From the NCBI GenBank assembly GCA_900539035.1, contig UQAU01000013.1, positions 1 to 53,060 on the forward strand: a stretch of DNA of 53,060 bases, written 5' to 3'. How positions within the stretch are numbered: the stretch's first letter is position 1; each line of letters opens with the position of its first letter. Both the position numbers and the translations under genes were made by a program. Below are positions 27,652 through 35,907 of the stretch, one piece after another. The DNA comes from an uncultured Collinsella sp. (GTDB taxonomy: Bacteria > Actinomycetota > Coriobacteriia > Coriobacteriales > Coriobacteriaceae). A model generated the notes under the pieces. The model did not search any database and was not told where the DNA came from. It saw only the letters and a program-made list of their open reading frames with translations.

Positions 27652-28239
27652 TTGAGCCTTAAGGTTTATCGCGGGCGTACGCTTGCCCGCAGTCAGGCGC
27701 TGCAGCTGCTGTTCCAGGCCGAGGCCACGGACAGCCCGCTCGAGCGCGTCCTCGAGGGTGATTTCCTGATCTCGAAAGGTCCCCTCGATCCCTATGCGCT
27801 GGAGCTGTGCCGCGGTGCCTATGAGCATATCGACCGCATCGACTGCGCTCTGCGCTCCGTTGCCAAGAACTGGGATCTTATGCGCATGCCCGGCGCCGAC
27901 CGCAATCTGCTGCGTATCGCCGTTTACGAGATGCGTTTCCTCACCGACGAGGAGGTCTCGGACGCCATCGTGATCAACGAGGCTGTCGAGCTTGCCAAGG
28001 CCTATGGCACCGACCAGTCCGCGTCGTTCGTCAACGGCGTGCTGGGCAAGATCGCTCGCAGCGAGGAACTGCCGGGTGAGGACTTGTACCAAGAGCTGCT
28101 GGCCGAAGATTGCGCTCGCGAGGAGGCGCAGGCTGCCGAGGCGGCCGCCAAGGTTGCGGTTGCTCAGGCTGAGGCTGGCGTGCTGGCTGAGGATGCGGAC
28201 GCTGTCGAGGCCGTCGAGGCCGACTCCGTCGAGGAGTAG
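27652..28239 (+). CDS. nusB: Transcription antitermination factor NusB
   Basis: 195 aa all-helical RNA-binding protein that with NusE loads antitermination complexes on rRNA leaders. Family motifs are GRTLARSQALQLLFQAE, NWDLMRMPGADRNLLRIAVYEM and VVINEAVELAKAYG-type text (here AIVINEAVELAKAYG), ending FVNGVLGKI. The TTG start follows AAGGAG that overlaps the asp23 stop. About 50 extra C-terminal residues, Ala/Glu/Val-rich and acidic, extend beyond the usual NusB end. Confidence 0.93.
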   Translation: MSLKVYRGRTLARSQALQLLFQAEATDSPLERVLEGDFLISKGPLDPYALELCRGAYEHIDRIDCALRSVAKNWDLMRMPGADRNLLRIAVYEMRFLTDEEVSDAIVINEAVELAKAYGTDQSASFVNGVLGKIARSEELPGEDLYQELLAEDCAREEAQAAEAAAKVAVAQAEAGVLAEDADAVEAVEADSVEE

Positions 28240-28241
28240 CC

Positions 28242-28508
28242 ATGCCAGAGGGTTCCGTCCGCAACTTCGACGAGATATCGGACCGCCTTGACCAGATCAT
28301 CGCCACCGTTCGCTCCAAGGATACGTCCTTGGAGCGTTCGCTCGATTTGTTTGATGAGGCGATTGAGCTGGGCTCCCGTGCGGTCGATATGGTCGACAAG
28401 TTTGAGCTGACGCCGCGTGAGGCCGACAAGCTCGAGCAGGAATACGATGAGGATGCGGCAAACGAGTCCCAAGATAGACAGGCTGCATCTCCGGATACGA
28501 ATGGTTGA
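28242..28508 (+). CDS. xseB: Exodeoxyribonuclease VII small subunit
   Basis: 88 aa. The helical XseB core is visible as FDEISDRLDQIIATVRSKDTSLERSL, DLFDEAIELG and the ending helix, followed by a polar tail. It forms the multi-subunit cap of exonuclease VII with XseA. xseA is not in this window, although the two are often adjacent. It starts two bases after the nusB stop and overlaps tlyA. Confidence 0.9.
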   Translation: MPEGSVRNFDEISDRLDQIIATVRSKDTSLERSLDLFDEAIELGSRAVDMVDKFELTPREADKLEQEYDEDAANESQDRQAASPDTNG

Positions 28509-29320
28509 TGGCATTCATGAAACGCGTGCGTCTTGATGACGAACTGATTTCACAGGGCATCTGCGCCGATCGCGCGGATGCCCTTCGCACTCTTATGGCC
28601 GGCTTGGTCTCGAGTGGTGGTGAGCGCTTGACTTCTCCGGGCCTTAAGGTGACCCCTGGACTGCCGCTGCACGTGAAGGGGCGCATTCCGTACGTTGGGC
28701 GCGGCGGCCTTAAGCTCGAGGGTGCGCTCGACGCGTTCGGGATTGATCCGACGGACCTTGCTTGCCTCGATGTGGGCTGCTCCACGGGCGGCTTCACCGA
28801 TTGCCTGCTCAAGCGTGGTGCCGCGACCGTTGTCTCGGTCGACGTGGGCCGTGCCCAGTTCGACTGGTCGCTGCGCCAAGAAGATCGTGTGACGCTCCAC
28901 GAGCGCACGAATGTGACGCAGTTGCCCGAGCTCGGCTACGGCGGTGTTATCGATCTGGCCGTGTGCGATGTGTCGTTTACGAGTATCGCGAATATCATCG
29001 ACGCCGTGCTGGCGTGCCTGAAGTCTTCGGGTTCATTCTGCACGCTCGTAAAGCCGCAGTTTGAGGCTCCGGCGGCGCTGGTGGGCGAGGGCGGCATTGT
29101 GACCGATCCCGCCGTGCGCCGCGATACACTCGTGGCGGCGGTTGAACTCTTTGCCGCCAAGGGCCTGTTCCCGGTCGATGTGTGCGTGTCACCCATTCAT
29201 GGTGCCAAGGGCAACGTTGAGTTTTTCCTGTACGGCACGAGATTTGACCCCGGCGACCGCTCGCAAGATGAGCTGCAATCCCAGGTATCGGTTTTGAGCG
29301 AGAAAGCTGCAACGCTATGA
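28508..29320 (+). CDS. tlyA: TlyA family rRNA (cytidine-2'-O)-methyltransferase
   Basis: 270 aa. An N-terminal S4 RNA-binding domain (about 1-65, RLDDELISQGICADRADALR) is followed by an FtsJ-type SAM domain: CLDVGCSTGGFTDCLL (motif I), VVSVDVGRAQFDW and DLAVCDVSFTSI. TlyA methylates 16S and/or 23S rRNA and affects capreomycin sensitivity in mycobacteria. Several starts are possible: TTG 28505, ATG 28508 (overlapping the xseB stop, used here) and ATG 28517. Confidence 0.92.
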   Translation: MAFMKRVRLDDELISQGICADRADALRTLMAGLVSSGGERLTSPGLKVTPGLPLHVKGRIPYVGRGGLKLEGALDAFGIDPTDLACLDVGCSTGGFTDCLLKRGAATVVSVDVGRAQFDWSLRQEDRVTLHERTNVTQLPELGYGGVIDLAVCDVSFTSIANIIDAVLACLKSSGSFCTLVKPQFEAPAALVGEGGIVTDPAVRRDTLVAAVELFAAKGLFPVDVCVSPIHGAKGNVEFFLYGTRFDPGDRSQDELQSQVSVLSEKAATL

Positions 29321-30177
29321 AGGTCTTTCTGGTTCCCAATTACTACAAGCAAGAGGCGGTCGAGAGCGGCCTGATGCTCGAGCTTTGGCTGACGCGCCAG
29401 GGCTATGAGGTCGCATGGGCTGCCGACCAGCGATCCAAGATTCAGAGCACGCCTGATATTGACGGCTCCGATCTGGTCATTACGCTCGGCGGGGACGGTA
29501 CGTTGCTGCGCGCTGCTCGCATCCTCAACCATCGCGAGATTCCTATCCTCGGTCTTTCCTATGGTCACCTGGGCTTTTTAACCGCTGCGAGTCCCGAGGA
29601 GCGCGACATTCTTAAGGTCGTGAGCGATGCCCTTTCCGGCGAGCTGCACGTGAGCCGTCGCGCCACCATCGCTGCGGATATCGTGTCCGTGCGCGAAGAC
29701 GGTACGAAAGATGTCGTGCGCACCTTCGCCCTCAACGACATGGCGCTTACCCGCGGTCCGCTGTCCGATATGGTCGAGTTCGACATCACGGTATCGGGCC
29801 ACCATATCGACCGCCTACGCGGTGACGGTGTCGTCGTTTCGACGGCGACCGGCTCCACTGGCTATGCACTATCCGCCGGCGGCCCCATCGTGAGCCCCGA
29901 CTATACGGGCATGGTCTGCGTACCCATTGCGCCGCACACCATTCAGGCTCGTGCCTTTTTGACCTCGCCGAGTGATGTTGTCGAAATCTTTATGTCTGAT
30001 GACCGTCCGAGCGTTCCGGCGATCGCTATCGATGGACAGTTTATTACCTGCGACGGCACGGTCGAGAGCGTGGCCGTGCGCCGAGGCCCCGGCGACGTGC
30101 TGCTGCTCGACTACGGCCCCGAGAGTTTTTACAACTCGGTGAGCCGCGTATTCTACGGAGTCCGTCATGATCGATGA
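29317..30177 (+). CDS. nadK: NAD kinase
   Basis: 286 aa enzyme that makes NADP from NAD. The diagnostic GGDG motif sits in VITLGGDGTLLRAAR; the second conserved block is DGVVVSTATGSTGYALSAGGPIV, split here by reading only. It overlaps tlyA by four bases (ATGA) and recN by eleven. The tlyA-nadK-recN order is widespread in Gram-positives, where argR often sits between nadK and recN; no argR is present here. Confidence 0.95.
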   Translation: MKVFLVPNYYKQEAVESGLMLELWLTRQGYEVAWAADQRSKIQSTPDIDGSDLVITLGGDGTLLRAARILNHREIPILGLSYGHLGFLTAASPEERDILKVVSDALSGELHVSRRATIAADIVSVREDGTKDVVRTFALNDMALTRGPLSDMVEFDITVSGHHIDRLRGDGVVVSTATGSTGYALSAGGPIVSPDYTGMVCVPIAPHTIQARAFLTSPSDVVEIFMSDDRPSVPAIAIDGQFITCDGTVESVAVRRGPGDVLLLDYGPESFYNSVSRVFYGVRHDR

Positions 30178-31795
30178 GCTGCAGGTTTCTAACATTGCGC
30201 TCATTCGCGAGGCGACGTTGGTGCCGAGTGCCGGCCTGACTGTCCTGACAGGCGAGACCGGCGCCGGCAAGACCGCGCTGCTCTCGGCCCTCAAGCTTAT
30301 TTTGGGCGAGCGTGCGGATTCGTCGACGGTGCGCGAGGGTGAGGCGCTTGCCAGCGTCGAGGCGCGGCTGTTCGACGGTCCACACGACACGGAAGGCTTT
30401 ACCGTACAGCGCAGTCTTTCTGCCGAGGGCCGCAGCCGCGTGAAGATTGACGGCCGCATTGCCAGTGTGCGCGAGCTTTCGGAGCGCGTTGGCGTGATGA
30501 TGGATCTGTGCGGCCAGCACGAGCACCAGCGCTTGCTCGATCCGGCGCATCACGTTGCGATGGTCGATGCGTGGGCGGGGCGCTCTGCGCTTGAGGCGCT
30601 GGATGCGTACCGCGCCTGCTTTAAAGCCTCGCGCGCGGCTGCCAAGGAGGTCCGTCGCGTCGAGGAGGCCTCGCGTGCGCAGGGGAGTCGCGTCGAGGAA
30701 GCGCGTTTTGCCCTCGAGCGTATCACCGAGGTCGACCCCAAGCCAGGCGAGTACGAGGAACTCGAGGAACTGCTGCCGCGCTCCGAACATGCCGAGGTAC
30801 TGGTTGCCACGGCTAACGATGCCCATGCATCGCTAGCCGCCGAAGGAGGAGCGCTCGATGCCGTGAACAGCGCCGTGGCAGAGCTTTCCCGAATGGCTAC
30901 CGTCGATCGCAAACTGGGCGATATTGCCGATGTGCTTTCGGATGCCTGTATCTCCCTTGAGGATTGCGCGAACGAGCTTCGTGCCTATCGCGATGGCGTC
31001 GCCTTTGATCCGCGCGAGCTCGCTCGCATGCGTGAGCGGTATTCTGACCTCAAGGGCCTGTTGCGTCAGTGGGGTCCCACCATGGACGATGTTTTTGCCA
31101 TGCGCGATCGCTCGCAAGAGCTGTTGTCCCTAGTCGATGATGGCGATGAACAGATCAAAAAGGCGCGTGAAGCGCTTGGCGCGGCGGAGCGCGAACTGTT
31201 TGCTGCCGCCAAGGCGCTTAAGCGCGCCCGTAATACGGCGGCCCCGCGCTTCTGCCACGAGGTCGGCCGCCAGATGGCTCGCCTGGAGATGGGCGGCGCC
31301 GAGCTCGTCTGGGAGTCGCGCGATCTTCCCCGTGCTGAGTGGACGCCCGTTGGTCCTTCGAGCTACGAGCTGCTATACCGCAGCGGTGCCGGCTTGACGC
31401 CACGTCCCCTGCGCCGCATTGCGTCGGGCGGCGAGCTCAGCCGTGTCATGCTGGCAAGCAAGGTTGTCCTCGGTAACGCGGACGGTGTTGATACGCTGGT
31501 GTTTGACGAGGTCGATGCTGGTGTCGGTGGCTCCACGGCGCGTGCGCTCGCGGGCGTGCTGGCAGATCTCGCCGCTACGCATCAGGTGATTGTCGTAACC
31601 CACTTGGCGCAGGTCGCCGTCATGGCTGACAAGCATTATGTCGTCAGCAAGGAACCGGGCGATGTTCCCCAGACGCATTTGGACGAGGTAACCGGCGAAG
31701 CGCGTACCGCCGAGATCGCCCGCATGTTGAGCGGCGATCAGTCCGAAGCAAGCCTGGCGCACGCCAAGCAGATGCTCGAAGAAGCTCGTGGTTAG
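30167..31795 (+). CDS. recN: DNA repair protein RecN
   Basis: 542 aa SMC-like ATPase used in double-strand break repair. Walker A is GETGAGKTALL near the N-terminus (MIDELQVSNIALI). Long charged helical coiled-coil segments (about 140-380) contain the family QHEHQRLLD. The C-terminal lobe has RIASGGELSRVMLASKVVL and Walker B DTLVFDEVDAGVGG, then VIVVTHLAQVA. Gene is last in the efp-to-recN run and is closed by a terminator. Confidence 0.95.
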   Translation: MIDELQVSNIALIREATLVPSAGLTVLTGETGAGKTALLSALKLILGERADSSTVREGEALASVEARLFDGPHDTEGFTVQRSLSAEGRSRVKIDGRIASVRELSERVGVMMDLCGQHEHQRLLDPAHHVAMVDAWAGRSALEALDAYRACFKASRAAAKEVRRVEEASRAQGSRVEEARFALERITEVDPKPGEYEELEELLPRSEHAEVLVATANDAHASLAAEGGALDAVNSAVAELSRMATVDRKLGDIADVLSDACISLEDCANELRAYRDGVAFDPRELARMRERYSDLKGLLRQWGPTMDDVFAMRDRSQELLSLVDDGDEQIKKAREALGAAERELFAAAKALKRARNTAAPRFCHEVGRQMARLEMGGAELVWESRDLPRAEWTPVGPSSYELLYRSGAGLTPRPLRRIASGGELSRVMLASKVVLGNADGVDTLVFDEVDAGVGGSTARALAGVLADLAATHQVIVVTHLAQVAVMADKHYVVSKEPGDVPQTHLDEVTGEARTAEIARMLSGDQSEASLAHAKQMLEEARG

Positions 31796-31813
31796 GTCGT
31801 ATCAGTGGTGTTG

Positions 31814-31846
31814 GTGGGACAAAATAGACTGAAATTTTTGTCCCAC
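31814..31846. terminator. Bidirectional terminator between recN and rpiR
   Basis: A perfect 11-bp stem (GTGGGACAAAA with TTTTGTCCCAC) lies between two convergent genes. The A/T-rich inner part gives U runs in both directions. Confidence 0.75.
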
Positions 31847-31854
31847 TACGCGTT

Positions 31855-32712
31855 TTACTCCACAACCTTATCCGGCTGGATGAGCTCTTCGTAGTAGCTG
31901 ATATGTTCGCGGGCATCTTTGATTTCGGGCAGCAGGAAGTTGTAGATGACTTCGATGATCATCGTGGCGCTGATCTTGGAGAACGCAAAATCTCCCGTCG
32001 TCAGCAGCGCTTCGTGGTTGACGGTATTAAACGTGTAGTCTGCCAGGCGCGCGAGCGGGGATTTGCTGTCGCTGCTGATGACGACTACGGTTGCGCCGCA
32101 GTTGCGAGCCGCTTTTGCCATGCGATTCAGTCGGCGCGATTTGCCGGAGTTTGAGATTAGCACGATGACGTCACCCGGGCGTAACGTGAGCGCAAAACCG
32201 ATTGATGTCTCGCTAATGGTGCTCGCCATGCAGCGCAGGCCCAGCTGGGAAAACTTAAACGTCGCATCGAGCGCGACCGCGTTCGTATTGCCCACAGCCG
32301 CAAACTCAATAACCCCTGCATGCTTAAGGGCATGCACAACAGCCGCCAGCGTATCGTGGTCGATTCCGTCGATGGTCGCATTAAGCTCGCTCACCTTGGC
32401 AGCCAGGATGTTCTTGAGGCTCTGCTCCATATTGTCGAGCGAGACCTCGTCGGTCAGGCCCTCGTTGCGCTGGCTTTCCAAATCCCTCGCCAACGAAAAC
32501 TGAAAGCTGCGGAAGCTGCCAAACCCAAGCTTGCGGCAGAAGCGCGAAACGGTCGCCTCGGACGTGGCAGCGGCGCGTGAGAGTTGAGCCGCCGTGAGGC
32601 GTGGAGCCTCGGACTGGTGCTCCAATATATAGTCGACAATGCGCTGCTCGGACTCGCTGTATCCCTGATGGGTGCTAATGAGGGAAAGTGCGCTCTTGCT
32701 ACTATCGGTCAT
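31855..32712 (-). CDS. MurR/RpiR family transcriptional regulator
   Basis: 285 aa. The N-terminal HTH_6 domain (about 1-80) has YSESEQRIVDYIL and ATSEATVSRFCRKLGFGSFRSFQF; a SIS sugar-phosphate-binding domain (about 120-260) has VAAVGNT-like text (EFAAVGNTNAV) and DVIVLISNSGKSR. ATG 32712 follows AGGAG. It is divergent from the fructose PTS gene, so it probably senses a sugar phosphate and controls that locus. Fructose operons are more often paired with DeoR- or LacI-type regulators. Confidence 0.9.
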   Translation of the reverse strand: MTDSSKSALSLISTHQGYSESEQRIVDYILEHQSEAPRLTAAQLSRAAATSEATVSRFCRKLGFGSFRSFQFSLARDLESQRNEGLTDEVSLDNMEQSLKNILAAKVSELNATIDGIDHDTLAAVVHALKHAGVIEFAAVGNTNAVALDATFKFSQLGLRCMASTISETSIGFALTLRPGDVIVLISNSGKSRRLNRMAKAARNCGATVVVISSDSKSPLARLADYTFNTVNHEALLTTGDFAFSKISATMIIEVIYNFLLPEIKDAREHISYYEELIQPDKVVE

Positions 32713-32814
32713 GGATGGCTCCTGGTTGGCATGAAAATCTAATTTGATTCGCAATGCCATAGTATACGGGCATTTTCAATTACAAGATACACCTTGCCGT
32801 TTCAAGTGCTGATG

Positions 32815-32859
32815 GTAAACTTTCACCTACCGTTTACGGTTATGAAAGAACCTTTCACC
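32815..32859 (+). promoter_or_regulatory. Candidate operator cluster in the rpiR/fruA divergent region
   Basis: Three symmetric features are packed here: GTAAAC...GTTTAC (32815-32820 with 32832-32837), the palindrome TGAAAGAACCTTTCA (32843-32857), and two direct CTTTCACC copies (32820-32827 and 32852-32859) spaced 32 bases, about three helical turns. A TTGCCG/TAAACT promoter-like pair (32794, 32816) overlaps the first. This is the natural binding region for the divergent RpiR protein. Confidence 0.5.
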
Positions 32860-32984
32860 GGAGAATTGCACCTTGGCTCTTCTCACGCGGACGGTAGGTT
32901 GGTATCTTTCAGTTGTGGAAAAATGCGCATCGAAGCGCGTGTAGGGGAGCGCCCGCGGGCGCTGTACTCAAGAAGGAGGGACAC

Positions 32985-34988
32985 ATGGCTAAGTTTGACA
33001 TCATCGCCGCGACCGGTTGCCCGACCGGCATTGCGCACACCTTCATGGCGAAGGAGGCGCTGGAGAAGGCAGCTGCCGAGCGCGGTCTGACTATTAAGGT
33101 CGAGACTCATGGCCAGGTCGGTGTCGAGAACGAGCTCACCAAGAGTGAGATCGCTGGTGCCAAGGCCGTCGTCGTCGCAGCAGACAAGGATGTCCAGGCT
33201 GAGCGTTTCGCCGGTAAGCCCATGGTTTCCGTTGGTGTTTCCAAGGCCCTGTCCGTTGAGGCCGCCGGTAAGCTGATTGACCGCGCGCTCGCCGCCAAGG
33301 GCGACAGCACGATTGCAGCCGCTGCCGATGTCGAGGACGAGGTCGAGGAGAAGGAGTCCATCGGCCACATCATCTACAAGCACCTCATGAACGGCGTCAG
33401 CCACATGCTCGTCTTCGTCGTTGCTGGTGGTGTTCTGACCGCCGTTTCGTTCCTGTGGGGCATTACGTCCTTCGATTCGACGGCGTCTGACTACAACAGC
33501 TTTGCTGCGATGCTCAAGATCATCGGCGGCATCGCCATGAACCTCATGGTTCCGGTGCTTTCCGCCTACATCGCCGAGTCCATCGGCAAGCGCCCGGCGC
33601 TCGTCCCCGGCTTTGTTGCCGGTATGATCGCCATCCAGGGCCTGCCTGTTAACGCCGAGACCGGCATGATCGACGCCGGTGGCGCCGGCGTGGGCTTTGG
33701 CTTCCTGGGCGGCATCGTCGGTGGCTTCCTCGCCGGTTATGTCATCCTGCTGCTCGAGAAGGTCTTTGCCGGTCTGCCCAAGAACCTGGACGGCCTCAAG
33801 GCTATCTTCCTGTACCCGCTGTTCTCGACGGCTATCGTCGGCCTGGTCATGCTCGGCATCTCCGGCCCCATGGCTGCCATCAATACCGCCATGATGGACT
33901 TCCTCAAGGGCCTGTCCGCCTCTGGCGCCGTTGTCCTGGGTCTTGCCATTGGCTGCATGTGCGCCTTTGACATGGGCGGCCCGGTCAACAAGGCTGCTTA
34001 CGTCACCGGTACCGCTATGCTCACCGAGGCACTGGCCGCCGGTGTTGGCACCGATACCTACAACTTCGGCACCAACTTCATGGCTGCCGTCTCCGCCGCC
34101 TGCATCGTTCCGCCGTTGATCACCACCTTTGCCGTCGTTGTCGGCAAGAAGTACTTCAGCCAGGAGGATCACGACGCCGGTGTCGTCAACCTCATCCTTG
34201 GTTGCACCCACATCACTGAGGGCGCCATTCCGTTCATGACCAAGAACATCTGGCCCGTCATGCCCATCATGATGCTCGGTTCCTCTATCGCTTCGATCCT
34301 GACCATTATGTTCAACGTTCACGATCCGGCGCCTCACGGTGGCTTCTTGGTCCTGCCCGTTGTCGAGAACGGTCCGCTTTGGGTCCTCGCGATCCTCATC
34401 GGCGCTGTGGTCGGTGGCATCCTGTTCGTGGCCTTCAAGAAGTACGACTTCGAGAAGAACCAGAAGGCCGCTCCTGCAGCCAAGCCGGTTGAGGCCTCCA
34501 AGGCCGCTGCCGTCGAGGCCCCCAAGGCCGAGGCTGCCGACTTCGTGAAGGTCGAGAATGTCTTTGTTGCCGAGGACTTCGCTTCTCGTGACGAGGCTCT
34601 GAGCTTCGTTTCCAACCAGGCTGTCAAGGCCGGTATCGCCAGCGACGCCGACGCCGTGATGAACGCCTTCCTGGCCCGCGAGGCCGAGGGCACCACGGGC
34701 ATGATGGAGGGCTTCGCCATCCCGCATGCCAAGTCCGATGCCATTACCGAGGCTGCCGTCATCGTCGTCAAGGACGAGTCCGGCGTGACCGGTTGGGATA
34801 CCATGGACGGCGCTCCCGTTAACGTGGCCATCGCTCTGCTCATCCCGGGTGCACAGGCTGGCACCACGCACCTCAAGATCCTGTCCAAGGTCGCCGAGGC
34901 GCTCATGGACGAGGACTTCCGTGCCACCGTCAAGGGTTCCACCGACGCCGCCAAGATCGCCAAGATGATCAACGCCCGCCTGGTCTAA
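32985..34988 (+). CDS. fruA: PTS fructose transporter subunit IIBCA
   Basis: 667 aa membrane permease that imports and phosphorylates fructose to fructose 1-phosphate. The domain order is IIB (about 1-100, active Cys12 in ATGCPTGIAHT), IIC (about 125-490, roughly nine hydrophobic segments with MGGPVNKAAY and HITEGAIPF), an Ala/Pro/Lys linker, then IIA (about 525-667, active His in GFAIPHAKSDAI). ATG 32985 follows AAGGAGGG. It faces rpiR and is followed by ptsH, ptsI and two fruK genes, so the whole phosphorelay is encoded in one place. Confidence 0.95.
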   Translation: MAKFDIIAATGCPTGIAHTFMAKEALEKAAAERGLTIKVETHGQVGVENELTKSEIAGAKAVVVAADKDVQAERFAGKPMVSVGVSKALSVEAAGKLIDRALAAKGDSTIAAAADVEDEVEEKESIGHIIYKHLMNGVSHMLVFVVAGGVLTAVSFLWGITSFDSTASDYNSFAAMLKIIGGIAMNLMVPVLSAYIAESIGKRPALVPGFVAGMIAIQGLPVNAETGMIDAGGAGVGFGFLGGIVGGFLAGYVILLLEKVFAGLPKNLDGLKAIFLYPLFSTAIVGLVMLGISGPMAAINTAMMDFLKGLSASGAVVLGLAIGCMCAFDMGGPVNKAAYVTGTAMLTEALAAGVGTDTYNFGTNFMAAVSAACIVPPLITTFAVVVGKKYFSQEDHDAGVVNLILGCTHITEGAIPFMTKNIWPVMPIMMLGSSIASILTIMFNVHDPAPHGGFLVLPVVENGPLWVLAILIGAVVGGILFVAFKKYDFEKNQKAAPAAKPVEASKAAAVEAPKAEAADFVKVENVFVAEDFASRDEALSFVSNQAVKAGIASDADAVMNAFLAREAEGTTGMMEGFAIPHAKSDAITEAAVIVVKDESGVTGWDTMDGAPVNVAIALLIPGAQAGTTHLKILSKVAEALMDEDFRATVKGSTDAAKIAKMINARLV

Positions 34989-35024
34989 TCCCGCAACACG
35001 CGAATACCATCGCTCCCTGTATAT

Positions 35025-35059
35025 AAGGCGGAGTCCCTCTCCAGGGCCTCCGCCTTTTT
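35025..35059 (+). terminator. Rho-independent terminator of fruA
   Basis: AAGGCGGAG pairs with CTCCGCCTT, with an inner CCCT/AGGG stem, followed by TTTTT. Confidence 0.85.
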
Positions 35060-35072
35060 CATCCCCAAATAA

Positions 35073-35137
35073 GTTGCGGTGAAATAGGGATTAATAAACC
35101 GTTTTATCGTTAGAACCAAGAACTATTTCACCGCAAC
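35073..35137. repeat. Inverted repeat GTTGCGGTGAAATAG, paired copy
   Basis: A 15-base arm (GTTGCGGTGAAATAG, 35073-35087) is matched perfectly by its reverse complement at 35123-35137 with a 35-base A+T-rich centre. The same arm plus GGGA recurs as a single copy at 43843-43860. It looks like a small dispersed palindromic element, not a gene. Confidence 0.7.
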
Positions 35138-35244
35138 ATGCAGAAGGGTATAGATAGCCCCCATCAACCAGATTAACCAGGCGAACAACAATCAGCCTGA
35201 ATTCCGTTTGCACGATATTGCTCTGGACCGACCGAGTTTCCGCA

Positions 35245-35373
35245 GCTCGCCCGCCGGGCGGGGCGATTAAGTTTGTCGCGAGTTCCGCACGCAAAGGAAA
35301 GCACTTAATGTGCTTTCCGTCTTGCGCAGGACTGTAGAGCAGCAAACTTAACCGCCCCGCCCGGCGGGCGAGC
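35245..35373. repeat. 129-bp nested palindrome upstream of ptsH
   Basis: Two 31-base arms (35245-35275 and 35343-35373) are inverted copies with one mismatch, rich in CGCCCGCCGGGCGGGGCG and ending in AAGTTTG. Between them lies a second perfect hairpin (GGAAAGCAC with GTGCTTTCC, 35296-35318), itself extended by CGCAA/TTGCG. I find no credible coding region in it. It could be a MITE-like element or a structured RNA in the ptsH leader. The rest of the fruA-ptsH gap (35138-35244 and 35374-35510) shows only a possible TAATAT -10 box at 35438. Confidence 0.7.
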
Positions 35374-35510
35374 GCAGGGATACGACATCTGTCCAACAAT
35401 TCGTGTGAAACACAATGAAAAACCGTTTGATGTGAGTTAATATAAACAACGTCGTGAATCTGACTCCTGCCACATGCATGACAGGGGTTAAACACAAAAA
35501 GGAGTCAACT

Positions 35511-35774
35511 ATGGTTTCTGAGAAGGCTACCCTCGTTAATCCTCAGGGTCTGCACATGCGTCCGGCTGGTCTGTTCGCCTCCACCATGGGCAAGTACGCC
35601 TGTGACGTGACGGTCGTCACCCCCGAGAAGGAGGTCAACGGCAAGTCCCCGATGGCTCTCATGGCTGCTGGTATCCCCTGCGGCACCGAGGTCGAGGTCA
35701 AGTGCGACGGCGCTGACGAGGCCGAGGCTCTGGCTGCTGCCATCGAGCTCATCAAGAGCGGTCTTGGCGAGTAG
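35511..35774 (+). CDS. ptsH: Phosphocarrier protein HPr
   Basis: 87 aa general PTS phosphocarrier that moves phosphate from enzyme I to sugar-specific IIA. The active His lies in NPQGLHMRPAGLF; the regulatory Ser of Gram-positive HPr lies in GKSPMALM. Met replaces the usual Ala after the active His (GLHARPA in most HPr). ATG 35511 follows AAAGGAGT. It is followed by a hairpin and then ptsI. Confidence 0.95.
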   Translation: MVSEKATLVNPQGLHMRPAGLFASTMGKYACDVTVVTPEKEVNGKSPMALMAAGIPCGTEVEVKCDGADEAEALAAAIELIKSGLGE

Positions 35775-35819
35775 AACTCAAACGGGTCGCATGTTGAACA
35801 ACTAAGTTCATATTTGGGG

Positions 35820-35854
35820 GCGCAGTGACCTGTTCAAAGGTAGCTGCGCTCTTT
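35820..35854 (+). terminator. Hairpin between ptsH and ptsI, partial terminator
   Basis: GCGCAG pairs with CTGCGC around an inner ACCT/AGGT stem, followed by TCTTTT. Partial read-through would keep HPr in excess of enzyme I, as is usual. Confidence 0.55.
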
Positions 35855-35907
35855 TGTCATGGATATGGCAAAACGCTTTATCACATGACACGGAGAGAGG
35901 AATGGGA

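Noticed and set aside
32883..34871. Long minus-strand open frame opposite fruA
   Set aside because: Antisense of the fructose permease, rich in Asp/Gly/His as such shadows are, with no start signal.
35073..35373. CRISPR-like repeats
   Set aside because: The repeats are inverted pairs of different sequence with no regular spacing or third copy; no cas genes are present.
35091..35495. Possible 134-aa minus-strand gene in the fruA-ptsH gap
   Set aside because: It runs through both palindromic repeats, has no ribosome site and no family resemblance.
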